Of a stretch of DNA of 64,000 bases, positions 16,725 through 25,680 are shown piece after piece. The stretch is from assembly GCF_001695835.1 (NCBI RefSeq), contig NZ_MBSO01000018.1:32529-96528 (forward strand), read 5' to 3'. The DNA is from Ensifer sp. LC11. Lineage in GTDB: Bacteria; Pseudomonadota; Alphaproteobacteria; Rhizobiales; Rhizobiaceae. The notes beneath the pieces are model-generated. The model saw nothing but the letters and a program-made list of their open reading frames with translations. It had not been told where the DNA came from and did no database searches. Position 1 is the stretch's first letter; every line of letters starts with the position of its first letter. Both the position numbers and the translations under genes were made by a program.

Positions 16725-17477
16725 TTAGTGGCTTCCGGGATGCACAGCGTCGTTGAGGTACATGCAGGTCAGTACCGCGAAGACATAGGCCTGGAGGAAG
16801 CAGACGAGGAATTCAAGACCGGTGATGGCGACGGTCATGATGAGCGGCAGGATCGCACCACCGATACCCAGCGCTCCAAGAGCGCTCAGCGAGGTGACGA
16901 AGCCAGCGAAAACCTTCAGCGTGATGTGGCCGGCCAACATATTGGCAAAGAGACGGACCGAGAGGCTGATGGGACGGGAAAGGAACGAGATGATTTCAAT
17001 CGCCACGACCAGCGGCAACAGCACACCCGGCACGCCGTGAGGCACGAAGAGCTTCAGGAAGCCGAAGCCGTGCTTGTAGAAACCATAAAACACCACCGTA
17101 CCGATGACGAACAGCGCAAGCGCGAACGTAACGATGATCTGGCTGGTGATGGTGAAGAAGTAAGGGAACATGCCGAGCAGGTTCGCCGTCAGGATGAACA
17201 TGAACAGCGAGAACACCATCGGGAAGAACTTCATGCCGCCGTTGCCCGCACCTTCGCGCAGCATCGAAGCGATGAATTCATAGGACATTTCCGAAACCGA
17301 CTGCAGGCGCGTCGGGACCAGCCCGCGCTGCGATGTCGTCAGGTAGAGGAAACCGGCCGCGGCACCCACGGTCGCAACCATGAACAGCGACGCATTGGTG
17401 AAGGAAAAGTCAATTCCGCCAATTTCGATCGGGACAATCTTATTGACCAGGAACTGGTGGGTCGGATCGTTTGACAC
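16725..17477 (-). CDS. atpB: ATP synthase F0 subunit a
   Basis: 250 residues with five to six membrane segments. The essential Arg of the proton half-channels is R175 in [14 protein letters not shown]. The start is a GTG at 17477 ([15 protein letters not shown]), the usual N-terminus in rhizobia. It follows atpI by 60 bp in the same operon. It works with the c ring to convert proton flow into rotation. Confidence 0.97.
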   Translation of the reverse strand: MSNDPTHQFLVNKIVPIEIGGIDFSFTNASLFMVATVGAAAGFLYLTTSQRGLVPTRLQSVSEMSYEFIASMLREGAGNGGMKFFPMVFSLFMFILTANLLGMFPYFFTITSQIIVTFALALFVIGTVVFYGFYKHGFGFLKLFVPHGVPGVLLPLVVAIEIISFLSRPISLSVRLFANMLAGHITLKVFAGFVTSLSALGALGIGGAILPLIMTVAITGLEFLVCFLQAYVFAVLTCMYLNDAVHPGSH

Positions 17478-17537
17478 CGCGCTTCTCTTTCGTTCTGCCC
17501 GCCTTGAGAGCGGATACCGTGTTTTTCGGGCGACGCC

Positions 17538-17897
17538 TCAGGCGTCATCTCCGTCCGTCTTGTCATTTCCTGAACTGCGCTTGACCGAGTCGAGTGTTGC
17601 CACCATCCCCGCCGAACGCAGTACATTCAACACACCGGCACAAAAGCCAAGGAGCAGGAAAATGATCATGCCCCACGGCCCTGTACCCGCAAAGTGGTCC
17701 AAAAGATAGCCCAGAAACGCCCCGACAACGATGCCGGCGATGAACTCGCTCGAGAGCTTCATCGCCGCCGCATAGCCCTTGCGGCTTTCGGCGGCTCGTG
17801 CCTCCGCTACATCAGGCGCATGAGGCCTCTTGGCCTCAATCTTATCGCCGAGCTGCTTCAGCCGTGCTTCCAGACTGTCTTCAGGTTTCTCCGCCAC
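17538..17897 (-). CDS. atpI: ATP synthase protein I (F0 assembly factor)
   Basis: 119 residues from a GTG at 17897 (MAEKPEDSLEARLKQL). A charged N-terminal half is followed by two membrane helices (FIAGIVVGAFLGYLLDHF and GMIIFLLLGFCAGVLNVL), the layout of AtpI, which helps c-ring assembly. It is the first gene of the F0 operon; a good sigma-70-like promoter lies about 100 nt upstream (18002-18030). Confidence 0.92.
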   Translation of the reverse strand: MAEKPEDSLEARLKQLGDKIEAKRPHAPDVAEARAAESRKGYAAAMKLSSEFIAGIVVGAFLGYLLDHFAGTGPWGMIIFLLLGFCAGVLNVLRSAGMVATLDSVKRSSGNDKTDGDDA

Positions 17898-18001
17898 GTG
17901 GCTACTCCCTTGTCGTCCTCACCGGGGTCTTCGACCGCGATTTCGGCCACACAATAAGCTGCCGTTCAAGCCACGTTTCGGCCCCATTTGAAGTCGCGCG
18001 C

Positions 18002-18030
18002 AACATAGTTTTAGGCACCCGCATAGTCAA
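18002..18030 (-). promoter_or_regulatory. Predicted sigma-70 promoter of the F0 operon
   Basis: On the minus strand, TTGACT (18030-18025), a 17-nt spacer, then TATGTT (18007-18002). This leaves a leader of roughly 100 nt before the atpI GTG. The rest of the 17898-18199 gap shows no gene. Confidence 0.6.
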
Positions 18031-18199
18031 GGCATGCGGACCGCTTGAGCGTGGACAATATTTTACAATGAATTCAAATGGATATGCTCATTCCACCTGT
18101 TCCGGCGCATGCTCCGCGCAGGAATCCTGCCATTTGGCCGGCGGGAATCTTCATTCGCTCAGAAGAAACGAAAGACGGCGGAATCGCGTCGGACGCCGA

Positions 18200-19408
18200 T
18201 CAGCTCCAGCCGCCGCCATAGGTCCGGTAGAAGATGTGCAGGCCAATCTTGCCGACACGCTTCATCGTCTTCGCCCAGGGCGGATTGACGTAGGTTGCGT
18301 GGTAATGGGTCGCCGAGCCCACTTCCGGCAGCCAGATCTTGCCGGCGGTGACTGCCATAGCCACTTCCTTGGCCGTCTTCCAGTGCGAGCGCGAATAGAT
18401 GAGGTCGCGGATCATGTCGCAGGCGAAGGAAAACTGGCAGCGGTTGCGCCAGCTCTTGTTCTGATAGACGACGCCACAGATGCTTTTTGGATAGGTGGGG
18501 TTGCGGACACGATTGAGAATCACCTGCGCGACCGCGGCCTGGCCCTTGAGCGGCTCGCTGCGCGCTTCGAAATAAATGCCTTCGGCGAGGCAGGTCTGTT
18601 CTTCCTTGCTGAAAGCCGACGCCGGCAGCGGGGTGGCGGCCCAGGCGTGATCGTCCGGCGCGATCTCGGGGATGAAGCGGCCGGCGTTCTTGTCTTCGCG
18701 CAGAATCGAATCAAAGGGCGATTCACGCGCATAGTCCGGCTCGGGCCGGACGTAAGCAGTCGCAAGAATGTCGGGCCTGTCGTTGGTGACGAGCTTGGCC
18801 AGCATCGGTGAAACACCGGGATCTGCTTTTGGCGGCTTCTTCCGATAGAAGGCCGTGGCGATCTCGATCTCCTTGCCCTTGAGGCGGGACTTGGCAAAAA
18901 CCATCTTCTCCCCCTCCTCGAAGCGCGGCTCCGTCAAGGAACTCGTTCGCTGCAGGATGGAGCCGGCGGTGAAATCCTTGGGCGGCGTCACTGGGGTCAC
19001 AGCGACGATGCGGCCCTTCTTGGCATTGCGGTTGACGCGATCCTCATCAGGGGTGCCCGAATGCTTGGTTTCGGAGGTCAGGGCCACGCGGCTGCCATCA
19101 GGCATGTTGATGCCGGCGCCGCCATCGAGCGCGCCTGTGGTGATCGGGTCGGAAAAGACCATCTCGACCTCGTGGATCGAGCCTGCCGGCGACGGCGTCA
19201 TGTACATGCGCCAGCGCTCGCCGCCACGATTGATCCCGGACAGAAAGGTTGCGAGGTCCGCATAGGCGGCAACGGAGGGAAACCCGAGATAAAGGGCAAG
19301 ACCGATGATCGCAGGCGCCGTCCACGCAGAAACGTTCAGGCGAGACTTTTGACGCAGGTTCCGACTCTTACGCACCAACCGACTCCACGCAACGCTAACA
19401 GGCGGCAC
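18200..19408 (-). CDS. SleB-type cell wall hydrolase (Hydrolase_2), membrane-anchored
   Basis: 402 residues from a GTG at 19408; the start is uncertain and could lie 20-30 codons downstream. A basic N-terminus precedes one membrane anchor (PAIIGLALYLGFPSVAAYA, about 32-50). A 200-residue linker of unknown fold follows, then the catalytic domain at about 273-400: CLAEGIYFEARSEPLKGQAA with likely catalytic E281, and VILNRVRNPTYPKSICGVVY. SleB-type enzymes are lytic transglycosylases acting on peptidoglycan; in non-sporulating rhizobia they presumably serve wall turnover. A striking palindrome lies about 115 nt upstream. Confidence 0.88.
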   Translation of the reverse strand: MPPVSVAWSRLVRKSRNLRQKSRLNVSAWTAPAIIGLALYLGFPSVAAYADLATFLSGINRGGERWRMYMTPSPAGSIHEVEMVFSDPITTGALDGGAGINMPDGSRVALTSETKHSGTPDEDRVNRNAKKGRIVAVTPVTPPKDFTAGSILQRTSSLTEPRFEEGEKMVFAKSRLKGKEIEIATAFYRKKPPKADPGVSPMLAKLVTNDRPDILATAYVRPEPDYARESPFDSILREDKNAGRFIPEIAPDDHAWAATPLPASAFSKEEQTCLAEGIYFEARSEPLKGQAAVAQVILNRVRNPTYPKSICGVVYQNKSWRNRCQFSFACDMIRDLIYSRSHWKTAKEVAMAVTAGKIWLPEVGSATHYHATYVNPPWAKTMKRVGKIGLHIFYRTYGGGWS

Positions 19409-19522
19409 GGCTTCGCCAGCGCCGGCGAGAGGCCAGCGTCAGGGATTCCGCGCGGGGAAGCTTAGACAATCAAGCAGCCGGACACTCCGCCGGCACCGCT
19501 CCGTTCGAGCCTTGAAAATGAA

Positions 19523-19549
19523 GCATTAACCTTGATGTTTGGTTAATGC
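19523..19549. promoter_or_regulatory. Perfect 9-bp palindrome (operator candidate)
   Basis: GCATTAACC (19523-19531), a 9-nt loop and GGTTAATGC (19541-19549). It lies 115 nt upstream of the SleB-like gene and about 110 nt after the kup stop. No T run follows on either side, so an operator fits better than a terminator. The arms contain TTAACC, the half-motif of CtrA sites, but the spacing is not the canonical N7. Confidence 0.4.
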
Positions 19550-19583
19550 AGCCTGGCTGAAGAACACCTGCCTCGCAAATGCA

Positions 19584-19617
19584 AACGGGACCGCCTCGGT
19601 TTCGAAGCGGCCCCGTT
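19584..19617 (-). terminator. Probable kup terminator
   Basis: AACGGGACCGC (19584-19594) pairs with GCGGCCCCGTT (19607-19617) with one mismatch. It begins 46 nt after the kup stop in the minus direction and is followed by a modestly T-rich stretch. Confidence 0.5.
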
Positions 19618-19662
19618 GAAAGCGATTGTCGGCCGCCCTGCCCGATGATCGGCGTTGCGACG

Positions 19663-21561
19663 TCAGATGATGACGTGCGACCCGAGTTCGACGACGCGGT
19701 TGGTCGGCAGTCGGAAATAGTCCGAAGGATCGATCGCGGCATTGGCAAGCGCGATGAACAGCCGGTCCTGCCAGTGCGGCATACCGGATTCGGCATCCGG
19801 CACGAGCTTGCGGCGCCCGAGATAGAACGACGTCGACATGATGTCGAACTTCAGACCCGACTTGCGGAAAAGGCCAAGCGCCTGCGAGACGTTCTGCGTC
19901 TCCATGAAACCAAAGCGCATTTCGAGCAGCGTGAAGCGATCCGATAGGGGCTGCATGCTCACCCGCTCTGATTTCGGCACTTTCGGGGTATTCGCCGTGC
20001 GGATCGTCAAAATGAAGTTCTGATTATGCAGCACGTGATTGTGCTTGATGTTGTGCAAGAGCGCCGCCGGGGTCGATTCCGGATCGCTCGTCAGGAACAC
20101 TGCCGTACCGGGCACAGCGACCGGCGCGTGTTCGCTCTTGCGCTCGATCGACTTGATGAAGCTCGCCAGCGGTATGTCGATATGGCGGGTCTTGGCGTGC
20201 AGGATCTCGGTGCCGCGCCTCCAGGTCCACATGATGATGATAAATGTGGCGGCGATCAGCACCGGCACATAACCACCGTCGTGGACCTTCAGCATGTTGG
20301 CGCCAAGAAAGATGAACTCCAGCGCAAAAAGCGGCACCAGCACTGCCGCTGCCGCAAGTGCCGACCAGTTCCAGCGCATGCGCAGGAACTCGAAGGAAAG
20401 CACGGTCGTCACCACCATCGCGCCGGTCACCGAGATGCCGTAGGCGGTCGCCAGCGATTCGGAAGAGCCAAAGACGAAGACCAGCGCCATGACGCCGAAC
20501 ATCAACAGCGTGTTGACGTTGGGCAGGTAGATCTGGCCGGTGTGGGTTTCGGATGTATGGAAGATCGCCATGCGCGGCAGGAAGCCGAGGTGGATCGCCT
20601 GACGTGTCAGCGAGAAGGCGCCGGTAATCACGGCCTGGCTGGCGATGATGGTCGCCGCCGTCGCCAGAATAACCACCGGCAACAGCGCCCATTTCGGGAA
20701 CATCAGAAAGAACGGATCGGACATGGCTTCCGGGTTCCTCAACACGAAGGCGCCCTGACCGAGATAGTTGAGCGTCAGCGCCGGAAAGACGATCAGGAAC
20801 CAGGCCCACTGGATCGGGCGGCGACCAAAATGGCCAAGGTCGGCGTAGAGCGCCTCGGCCCCCGTCACCGTCAGGAAGACGGCGCCGAGCACGATGATGC
20901 CGACATAGCCTTCGGTCAGCATGAAGCTCACGGCATAGTAGGGGTTGAAGGCCTTGAAGATCGCCATGTCGTCGGCGATGTGGACGAGGCCGATGCCGCC
21001 CATCACCAGGAACCAGACGAGCGTGATCGGCCCGAAGAAGTTGGAGACGGCCGCCGTTCCCTTTGACTGCACGGCAAAGAGCATGAGCAGGATCACCACC
21101 GCGATTGGAACCACATATTCCGATAGCGCTGGCGTCACCAGTTTGAGACCTTCGACGGCTGAAAGAACCGACAGAGCCGGTGTGATCATCGCGTCACCGA
21201 TGAAGAGGGCTGCACCGGCGATGCCCATGAAAAAGAGGATCGATGCGTGTCCGTTGGCGGACTTCATCAGAAGAGCGAGCAACGACAGCGTGCCACCCTC
21301 CCCCTGGTTGTCGGCGCGCAACAGAAACAGCACATACTTGATCGTGACGATGATCGTCAGCGTCCAGATCATCAGCGAGATCAGGCCGATGATCTCCACG
21401 TCGGTCAAGCCGTCATGGGAAACCGGGCGCAGCGCTTCGCGAAAGGCGTAGAGCGGGCTGGTGCCGATATCGCCGTAGACGACACCGATCGAGCCAAGCC
21501 CGAGGATCAGCAGGCGGCGCAGATCCTTCGGCTCGTGAGAGGGGGCATGCGATTGGGTCAT
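19663..21561 (-). CDS. kup: Kup-type low-affinity potassium uptake protein
   Basis: 632 residues, KUP/HAK family H+/K+ symporter in the cytoplasmic membrane. The signature [18 protein letters not shown] lies at 28-45, with about 12 membrane helices in the first 440 residues and a cytoplasmic C-terminal domain. [20 protein letters not shown] and [18 protein letters not shown] are typical. The ATG at 21561 is embedded in AGGTTTGCATGAC, a 13-bp sequence that occurs again 221 bp upstream, with a corA remnant between the copies; the promoter is probably beyond 21790. Confidence 0.95.
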   Translation of the reverse strand: MTQSHAPSHEPKDLRRLLILGLGSIGVVYGDIGTSPLYAFREALRPVSHDGLTDVEIIGLISLMIWTLTIIVTIKYVLFLLRADNQGEGGTLSLLALLMKSANGHASILFFMGIAGAALFIGDAMITPALSVLSAVEGLKLVTPALSEYVVPIAVVILLMLFAVQSKGTAAVSNFFGPITLVWFLVMGGIGLVHIADDMAIFKAFNPYYAVSFMLTEGYVGIIVLGAVFLTVTGAEALYADLGHFGRRPIQWAWFLIVFPALTLNYLGQGAFVLRNPEAMSDPFFLMFPKWALLPVVILATAATIIASQAVITGAFSLTRQAIHLGFLPRMAIFHTSETHTGQIYLPNVNTLLMFGVMALVFVFGSSESLATAYGISVTGAMVVTTVLSFEFLRMRWNWSALAAAAVLVPLFALEFIFLGANMLKVHDGGYVPVLIAATFIIIMWTWRRGTEILHAKTRHIDIPLASFIKSIERKSEHAPVAVPGTAVFLTSDPESTPAALLHNIKHNHVLHNQNFILTIRTANTPKVPKSERVSMQPLSDRFTLLEMRFGFMETQNVSQALGLFRKSGLKFDIMSTSFYLGRRKLVPDAESGMPHWQDRLFIALANAAIDPSDYFRLPTNRVVELGSHVII

Positions 21562-21790
21562 GCAAACCTACTGGCCATCAAAGCCAGCCTTTCCAGCGGA
21601 AAAGAAGAAGGGGATCACAGCCGATGTCAGCATCGCCGCGAGTGCCCAGGGATAGGCGCGTTGCCATTCCAGTTCGGGCATGACGCGGAAGTTCATGCCA
21701 TAGACCGAGGCAACCAGGGTCGGCGGGGCGACGGCAGTCCCATCGGCGCAATAGCCGGTGATCATGCAACCGTCCTCGTCATGCAAACCT
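21557..21790. repeat. 13-bp direct repeats flanking a corA remnant
   Basis: GTCATGCAAACCT occurs at 21557-21569 (overlapping the kup start codon) and at 21778-21790. The 221-bp period contains the corA fragment. A related GATCATGCAACC lies near 21760. Confidence 0.75.
21578..21729 (-). pseudogene. Remnant of a CorA-type magnesium transporter (C-terminal end)
   Basis: The frame reads PPTLVASVYGMNFRVMPELE, the GMN signature of CorA channels, then a second membrane helix (YPWALAAMLTSAVIPFFF). The last residues of family members (FKWKGWL-like) are found only in a neighbouring frame as FRWKGWL ending at 21578, so a frameshift lies near the end. Everything upstream of PPTL is missing. It is a decayed fragment, not a working transporter. 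Confidence 0.8.
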
Positions 21791-22129
21791 TAGTGCCGAA
21801 CAGCGAAGGCGAAAGGTCGTGCGCCACAAAATACCCACAATAGAAATCCATCGGATGCAGCGTTCCGCCAGTCAGGACAAAGTCTTCAACTCAGTCATCG
21901 CGAGAGGCCGAAATCTCCGGCGAGAAGGCGTGAGGTTGGGCACCTTCGTAAGTGAGGCAAGGCATATGGCGCAACGCAGACGCAAAATCAATGCCCTCTT
22001 GCTTGTCGACACGCGGGCGCACACGGCCGCTCCGCCGCCACCCTATCCCATGTTCGCTTAAATCAAAACCGATTCAAGGGCAAAACGAATCGAGCCGAGC
22101 AACGCCGATAAGGATCGCCGCGGGGGCGA
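21791..22129. other. Gap between kup/corA remnant and mrp: no gene seen
   Basis: About 340 bp. An 80-codon plus-strand frame (21819-22061) has no ribosome site or recognisable family and is not called. The region presumably carries the kup promoter and the mrp 3' flank; a weak inverted repeat around CGATTC/GAATCG near 22070-22095 is the only structure noted. Confidence 0.5.
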
Positions 22130-23293
22130 TCATTCGAAGACGATGGTCGGTGCCGCGCGGCTCTTGTCTTGCTGCTGGGCAGACAGCTGTTCCCAGACCT
22201 TGGACGCGATATCCCGATAGACCCGCGCGACTTCGCCAGTCGGATCCGATGCGACCAGGGGCGTGCCCGCATCCGATGTTTCGCGAATGCCCATGGTGAG
22301 CGGCACTTCGCCGAGGAACGGGACGCCGATGCGTTCGGCCTCCTTGCGGGCGCCGCCATGGCCGAAGATATCGTAGCGGTTGCCCGTATCCGGGGCGATG
22401 AAGTAGCTCATGTTCTCGACGATGCCGAGAACCGGAACCTCAACCTTTCGGAACATCGCCAGGCCCTTGCGGGCATCGATCAGCGCCAGGTCCTGGGGCG
22501 TCGAGACGATGACGGCACCGGCAAGCGGGACCTGCTGGGCCATGGTCAACTGTGCGTCGCCGGTACCCGGCGGCATGTCGACAACCAGGACGTCGAGATC
22601 GCCCCAGGCGACTTCGCGCAGCATCTGCAATAGCGCCGACTGGATCATCGGGCCGCGCCAGATCATCGCCACCTCCTCGTCGACGAGGAAGCCCATGGAC
22701 ATGACCTTGAGGCCGTAGTTTTCCATCGGGCGGATGAGGCGGCCTTCGATCTGCTGCGGCCGGCCGGAAATCTTCAACAGACGCGGCATCGACGGGCCGT
22801 AGATATCGGCATCGAGCAAACCGACCTTCAAGCCGTTTGCCTTCAGCGCCAGCGCCAGATTGACCGACGTCGTCGACTTGCCGACGCCCCCCTTACCCGA
22901 AGCAACCGCGATGATCGCACCGACACCCGGGATTCCGGCCTTGGCGGGAGGCCCGCCTGCGGGACGCTGGGCATGGGAGTGGCCGGCATGAGATGGCGCC
23001 GAGGGTTGCGGACGCTGGACCGGCGCGCCGCCGGGAGCCGCCTTGCGGTCGGCGGTCAATGCCACCATGGCCGCCGTGATTCCCGGGATTTCGCGCACCA
23101 CGCGCTCGGCCGCGGCCCGCATCGGCTCCAGTTCCTTGGCGCGGTCGGCCGGCACGGTAATCGAGAAATAGGCCTTGCCGTCGGAAATGAAGACGTCCGA
23201 CACGAGCCCAAGGTCGACAATGTTGCCTTCCATGTCCGGGCCGCGAACCGCCCGCAGCTTCTCAAGAACCACTTCTCTGGTGACTTCCGGCAT
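22130..23293 (-). CDS. mrp: Mrp/ApbC-type P-loop ATPase (iron-sulfur carrier family)
   Basis: 387 residues. An N-terminal MIP18/DUF59 domain (about 5-80) is joined by a His/Pro/Gly-rich linker (85-120) to a MinD-like ATPase with deviant Walker A VASGKGGVGKS (130-140). DADIYGPSMPRLL and VVDMPPGTGDAQLT are Mrp signatures. Family members load Fe-S clusters, usually via a CPxC at the dimer interface. Here that site reads APDTG (300-304) and the whole protein contains no cysteine, so cysteine ligation of a cluster is impossible in this protein alone. Monocistronic as far as visible. Confidence 0.92.
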   Translation of the reverse strand: MPEVTREVVLEKLRAVRGPDMEGNIVDLGLVSDVFISDGKAYFSITVPADRAKELEPMRAAAERVVREIPGITAAMVALTADRKAAPGGAPVQRPQPSAPSHAGHSHAQRPAGGPPAKAGIPGVGAIIAVASGKGGVGKSTTSVNLALALKANGLKVGLLDADIYGPSMPRLLKISGRPQQIEGRLIRPMENYGLKVMSMGFLVDEEVAMIWRGPMIQSALLQMLREVAWGDLDVLVVDMPPGTGDAQLTMAQQVPLAGAVIVSTPQDLALIDARKGLAMFRKVEVPVLGIVENMSYFIAPDTGNRYDIFGHGGARKEAERIGVPFLGEVPLTMGIRETSDAGTPLVASDPTGEVARVYRDIASKVWEQLSAQQQDKSRAAPTIVFE

Positions 23294-23372
23294 CGCGCCC
23301 TCTCATTCTTTTCTTAATTCCTTAGATAGTCGAGGCGGGGCGCTTCGCCAATGCGACATAACGGAAAAAGGA

Positions 23373-23437
23373 AGGGCCACCACTCGCCCTGGTGTCCGTA
23401 CATCCGGGATCACCTGGAGGCGAGCAGTGGCCCTTTT
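23373..23437. terminator. Long inverted repeat, bidirectional terminator-like
   Basis: AGGGCCAC-C-ACTCGCC (23373-23388) pairs with GGCGAGCAGTGGCCCT (23419-23434) around a 30-nt loop, one mismatch. T runs follow on the plus strand (CCCTTTTCTT) and on the minus strand (CCTTCCTTTTTCC). It lies 80 bp upstream of mrp and 390 bp beyond the LuxR-type gene, so the transcript it ends is unclear. Confidence 0.55.
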
Positions 23438-23827
23438 CTTCGCGACCTTCGTGGGCGCTGTCTTCTTTTTAGTCCCCTCTGGACATGCCAATAGAAATGC
23501 AGGATGCGTGCCAACTTCGCTGAACACAGATATAGATAGAAGATTCAATCAGATAGCCTGCCTAGGCTCTGGCCCGGCGCTGACAATAGGTGCCCAGTTT
23601 CTGAGCATCGCCTGAGAAATCGCTCAGCTTTGGAGCATTTCGCCACATCGCGCGTTCGTTCTGAACGCACTGAGAGCGCGGGAAAACCTTTCGCTCGCGG
23701 TCGTTTCACCATGAGAACGGGACGCGCCAGAATAGAGCTGGCGCGCGACCTGCATCGCAACTGCACAGCCGCACGGCAATCGGCCCGGCCGTCGCCGAGG
23801 CAACGGCGAAAGCGGGAACCTTGGGGC
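23438..23827. other. Gap upstream of the hairpin: no gene seen
   Basis: About 390 bp between the hairpin and the stop of the first LuxR-type gene. Short frames exist on both strands (for example 23545-23766 minus) but lack ribosome sites and family resemblance. No tRNA signature was found. Confidence 0.5.
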
Positions 23828-24601
23828 TTAGCTGATGTAGCCCTTTTTCATCGCCTTCACGACCGCCTGGGTGCGGTTGACGGCGTCAAGCTTCTTGGTC
23901 ACGTGATTGAGGTAGTGATTGACCGTATGCTCGGAGAGCCCGAGGATGCCGGCGATCTCGGCGCTGGTCTTTCCGGCGGCCGTCCAGCTCAAACACTGGA
24001 TCTCGCGTTCCGAAAGGGCGGCACCGCTGCTCTTCCATACGGAGCCGATCTCGGCGAGACGGTTGTAGACATGGATCGCGATCATCTGCAGTTCCATGGT
24101 GACCGTCATCGGCAGCTCGACCAGAGGTCCCATCAAGATGACAGCACCGCGCCCGCCTTCGGCATCGTGGACCGGGAAGTAGCTCGCCTGGAAGATGCCG
24201 TTTTCGCGCAGCATTGCGATATATTCGGCCGCCGATTCCGGCTTGCCGCCCTCGCCCTCCCAGTCTGCGAGCGTGACCTGGAACGGCGTCGTCGTCTCAC
24301 GCAGCCGGCGCACGCCGGTGCTGAAGCGCAGCATCGACAGGCTGTCATACTTGTTCAACAGTTCTGCCGGCATGTTGGAGATGACGGTGCTTGCAGCCAG
24401 ACGCTCCACATCGATCGAGGGGATCGAGCAGATAAGAAAGGTCTTGAAGCCAAAGACCTGCGTTACCCTCCGCATGTAGCGGATGATATCGAACTGGGTC
24501 TCAAGCTTTGCGATCTCGGACGCGAAATCACCGCCCCGGGGCAGATCTGCGTCAGTCATCCCGGTCGTCATCGTATCCTGCATTCGCGCGTTCCATGGCA
24601 T
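23828..24601 (-). CDS. LuxR family transcriptional regulator (solo), first of a tandem pair
   Basis: 257 residues from the first Met; ATGs at residues 7, 11 or 15 are possible starts. The N-terminal autoinducer-binding-like domain spans about 35-175 and the LuxR HTH about 193-255 (LSEREIQCLSWTAAGKTSAEIAGILGL, SEHTVNHYLNHV). Against TraR-type receptors, positions for W57, D70 and W85 appear to be Leu, Ser/Phe and Val, so classic AHL binding is doubtful. No LuxI synthase lies nearby. It follows a paralogue with 144 bp between them. The likely role is global regulation (motility, nutrient response), by inference only. Confidence 0.85.
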   Translation of the reverse strand: MPWNARMQDTMTTGMTDADLPRGGDFASEIAKLETQFDIIRYMRRVTQVFGFKTFLICSIPSIDVERLAASTVISNMPAELLNKYDSLSMLRFSTGVRRLRETTTPFQVTLADWEGEGGKPESAAEYIAMLRENGIFQASYFPVHDAEGGRGAVILMGPLVELPMTVTMELQMIAIHVYNRLAEIGSVWKSSGAALSEREIQCLSWTAAGKTSAEIAGILGLSEHTVNHYLNHVTKKLDAVNRTQAVVKAMKKGYIS

Positions 24602-24745
24602 TCATCGAGTATCAAATAGACCGAGCCGGCCGCCAATGCCAACAGATGTTCGAGTTTCCCCGCCGCCTCGACCCAAAAGTCTGTGTATTTCCCCCCGCGA
24701 AGGGCCAACGCCGTCATCGGCATCGCGCACGGCGCGTAAAGATTG

Positions 24746-25486
24746 TCAATTGATCAACCCGGCACGCATGGCTTTTGCAACGGTCTGGACCCGATTGACC
24801 GAATCCAACTTGCGCGTCGCACGGTTCAGATAGTGATTGACCGTGTATTCGGACAACGCCAGGATTTTCGCCATTTCACTTGTGGTCTTGCCCGCTGCCG
24901 CCCAGCGCAGGCACTCCACCTCGCGGCGTGACAGGCTTCCCGCACCGCGCCGGTCGCGATCACGAACTTCCATATATTTGCTGTAGAGCACGCCGGCCCA
25001 CAGGTTGAGCTCCTGAAGCTCGTCGTTCGAGACCACGGGGCGGTCGCCACCAAAGGCGATCGCCGCGCGATGCCCGCCCGCATCGTGCACCGGCAAATAG
25101 AGTCCGCGCGGCATGTTCGCCTGCTCGAAGACGCAGATGGCCGCATCGCCCTTGCCGTCGGAGCGGCGGCGCGCCAATTGATGCGCATCGTAGGTAAAGG
25201 GAATCGTGCTGCGGCGCAGCCGCTGGATCACCGGGCTACCATTGATCAGCCCGGCACTGTCATACCCCTTGAGGAAAGCGGCCGGGTAGTTCGTCATCAG
25301 CGCGTTGACCGACAGGCTGTTGCAATCCGTCTCGGGGACGGCAAGCACCAGGAAGCCCCGGAAACCGTAGGCATCCGCAACCTGCGTGATCACACGCTTT
25401 ATATCGTCTTCGCAACAGATCGGCCCCCGGATGGTCCGCCCATCAGGAAGCGTCAACGCCGACAAATTCGCGCTGAAATCGATCAT
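24746..25486 (-). CDS. LuxR family transcriptional regulator (solo), second of a tandem pair
   Basis: 246 residues, paralogue of its neighbour: the same layout and closely similar HTH (LSRREVECLRWAAAGKTTSEMAKILAL, SEYTVNHYLNRATRKLDSVNR). The ligand-domain positions matching TraR W57, D70 and W85 appear to be Phe, Ser and Tyr, while Y61 seems kept (KGYDS). It is transcribed first; the AT-rich leader (25487-25680) is a likely promoter. No synthase gene is near, so it may sense a foreign or non-AHL signal. Confidence 0.85.
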   Translation of the reverse strand: MIDFSANLSALTLPDGRTIRGPICCEDDIKRVITQVADAYGFRGFLVLAVPETDCNSLSVNALMTNYPAAFLKGYDSAGLINGSPVIQRLRRSTIPFTYDAHQLARRRSDGKGDAAICVFEQANMPRGLYLPVHDAGGHRAAIAFGGDRPVVSNDELQELNLWAGVLYSKYMEVRDRDRRGAGSLSRREVECLRWAAAGKTTSEMAKILALSEYTVNHYLNRATRKLDSVNRVQTVAKAMRAGLIN

Positions 25487-25680
25487 CTTCCGCCCTTCTC
25501 CACATCCGGAACCGCGCAGGAACCGGCCGCTGACGCCGCATGAAGATCACGTCAAATTTCTACCAATACCAAAATCAAACCAGACTAAGACCATCCACGA
25601 ACCTGAGTCTGATATATTAAAAGCTATCGAGCTTGACGCGCCACGTCCAGTCGATGTTTCTAATTTACCGTAAAGTGAAT

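Noticed and set aside
19523..19549. Palindrome considered as a terminator for kup.
   Set aside because: No T run follows in either direction, and a better kup hairpin lies at 19584-19617.
21568..21786. A real 72-residue membrane protein ahead of kup.
   Set aside because: It holds the CorA GMN motif but no upstream domain, and the family's C-terminal residues lie in another frame, so a remnant fits better.
23303..23766. Short frames on the minus strand in the gap after the LuxR-type gene.
   Set aside because: No ribosome sites, no family resemblance, and one runs through the inverted repeat.
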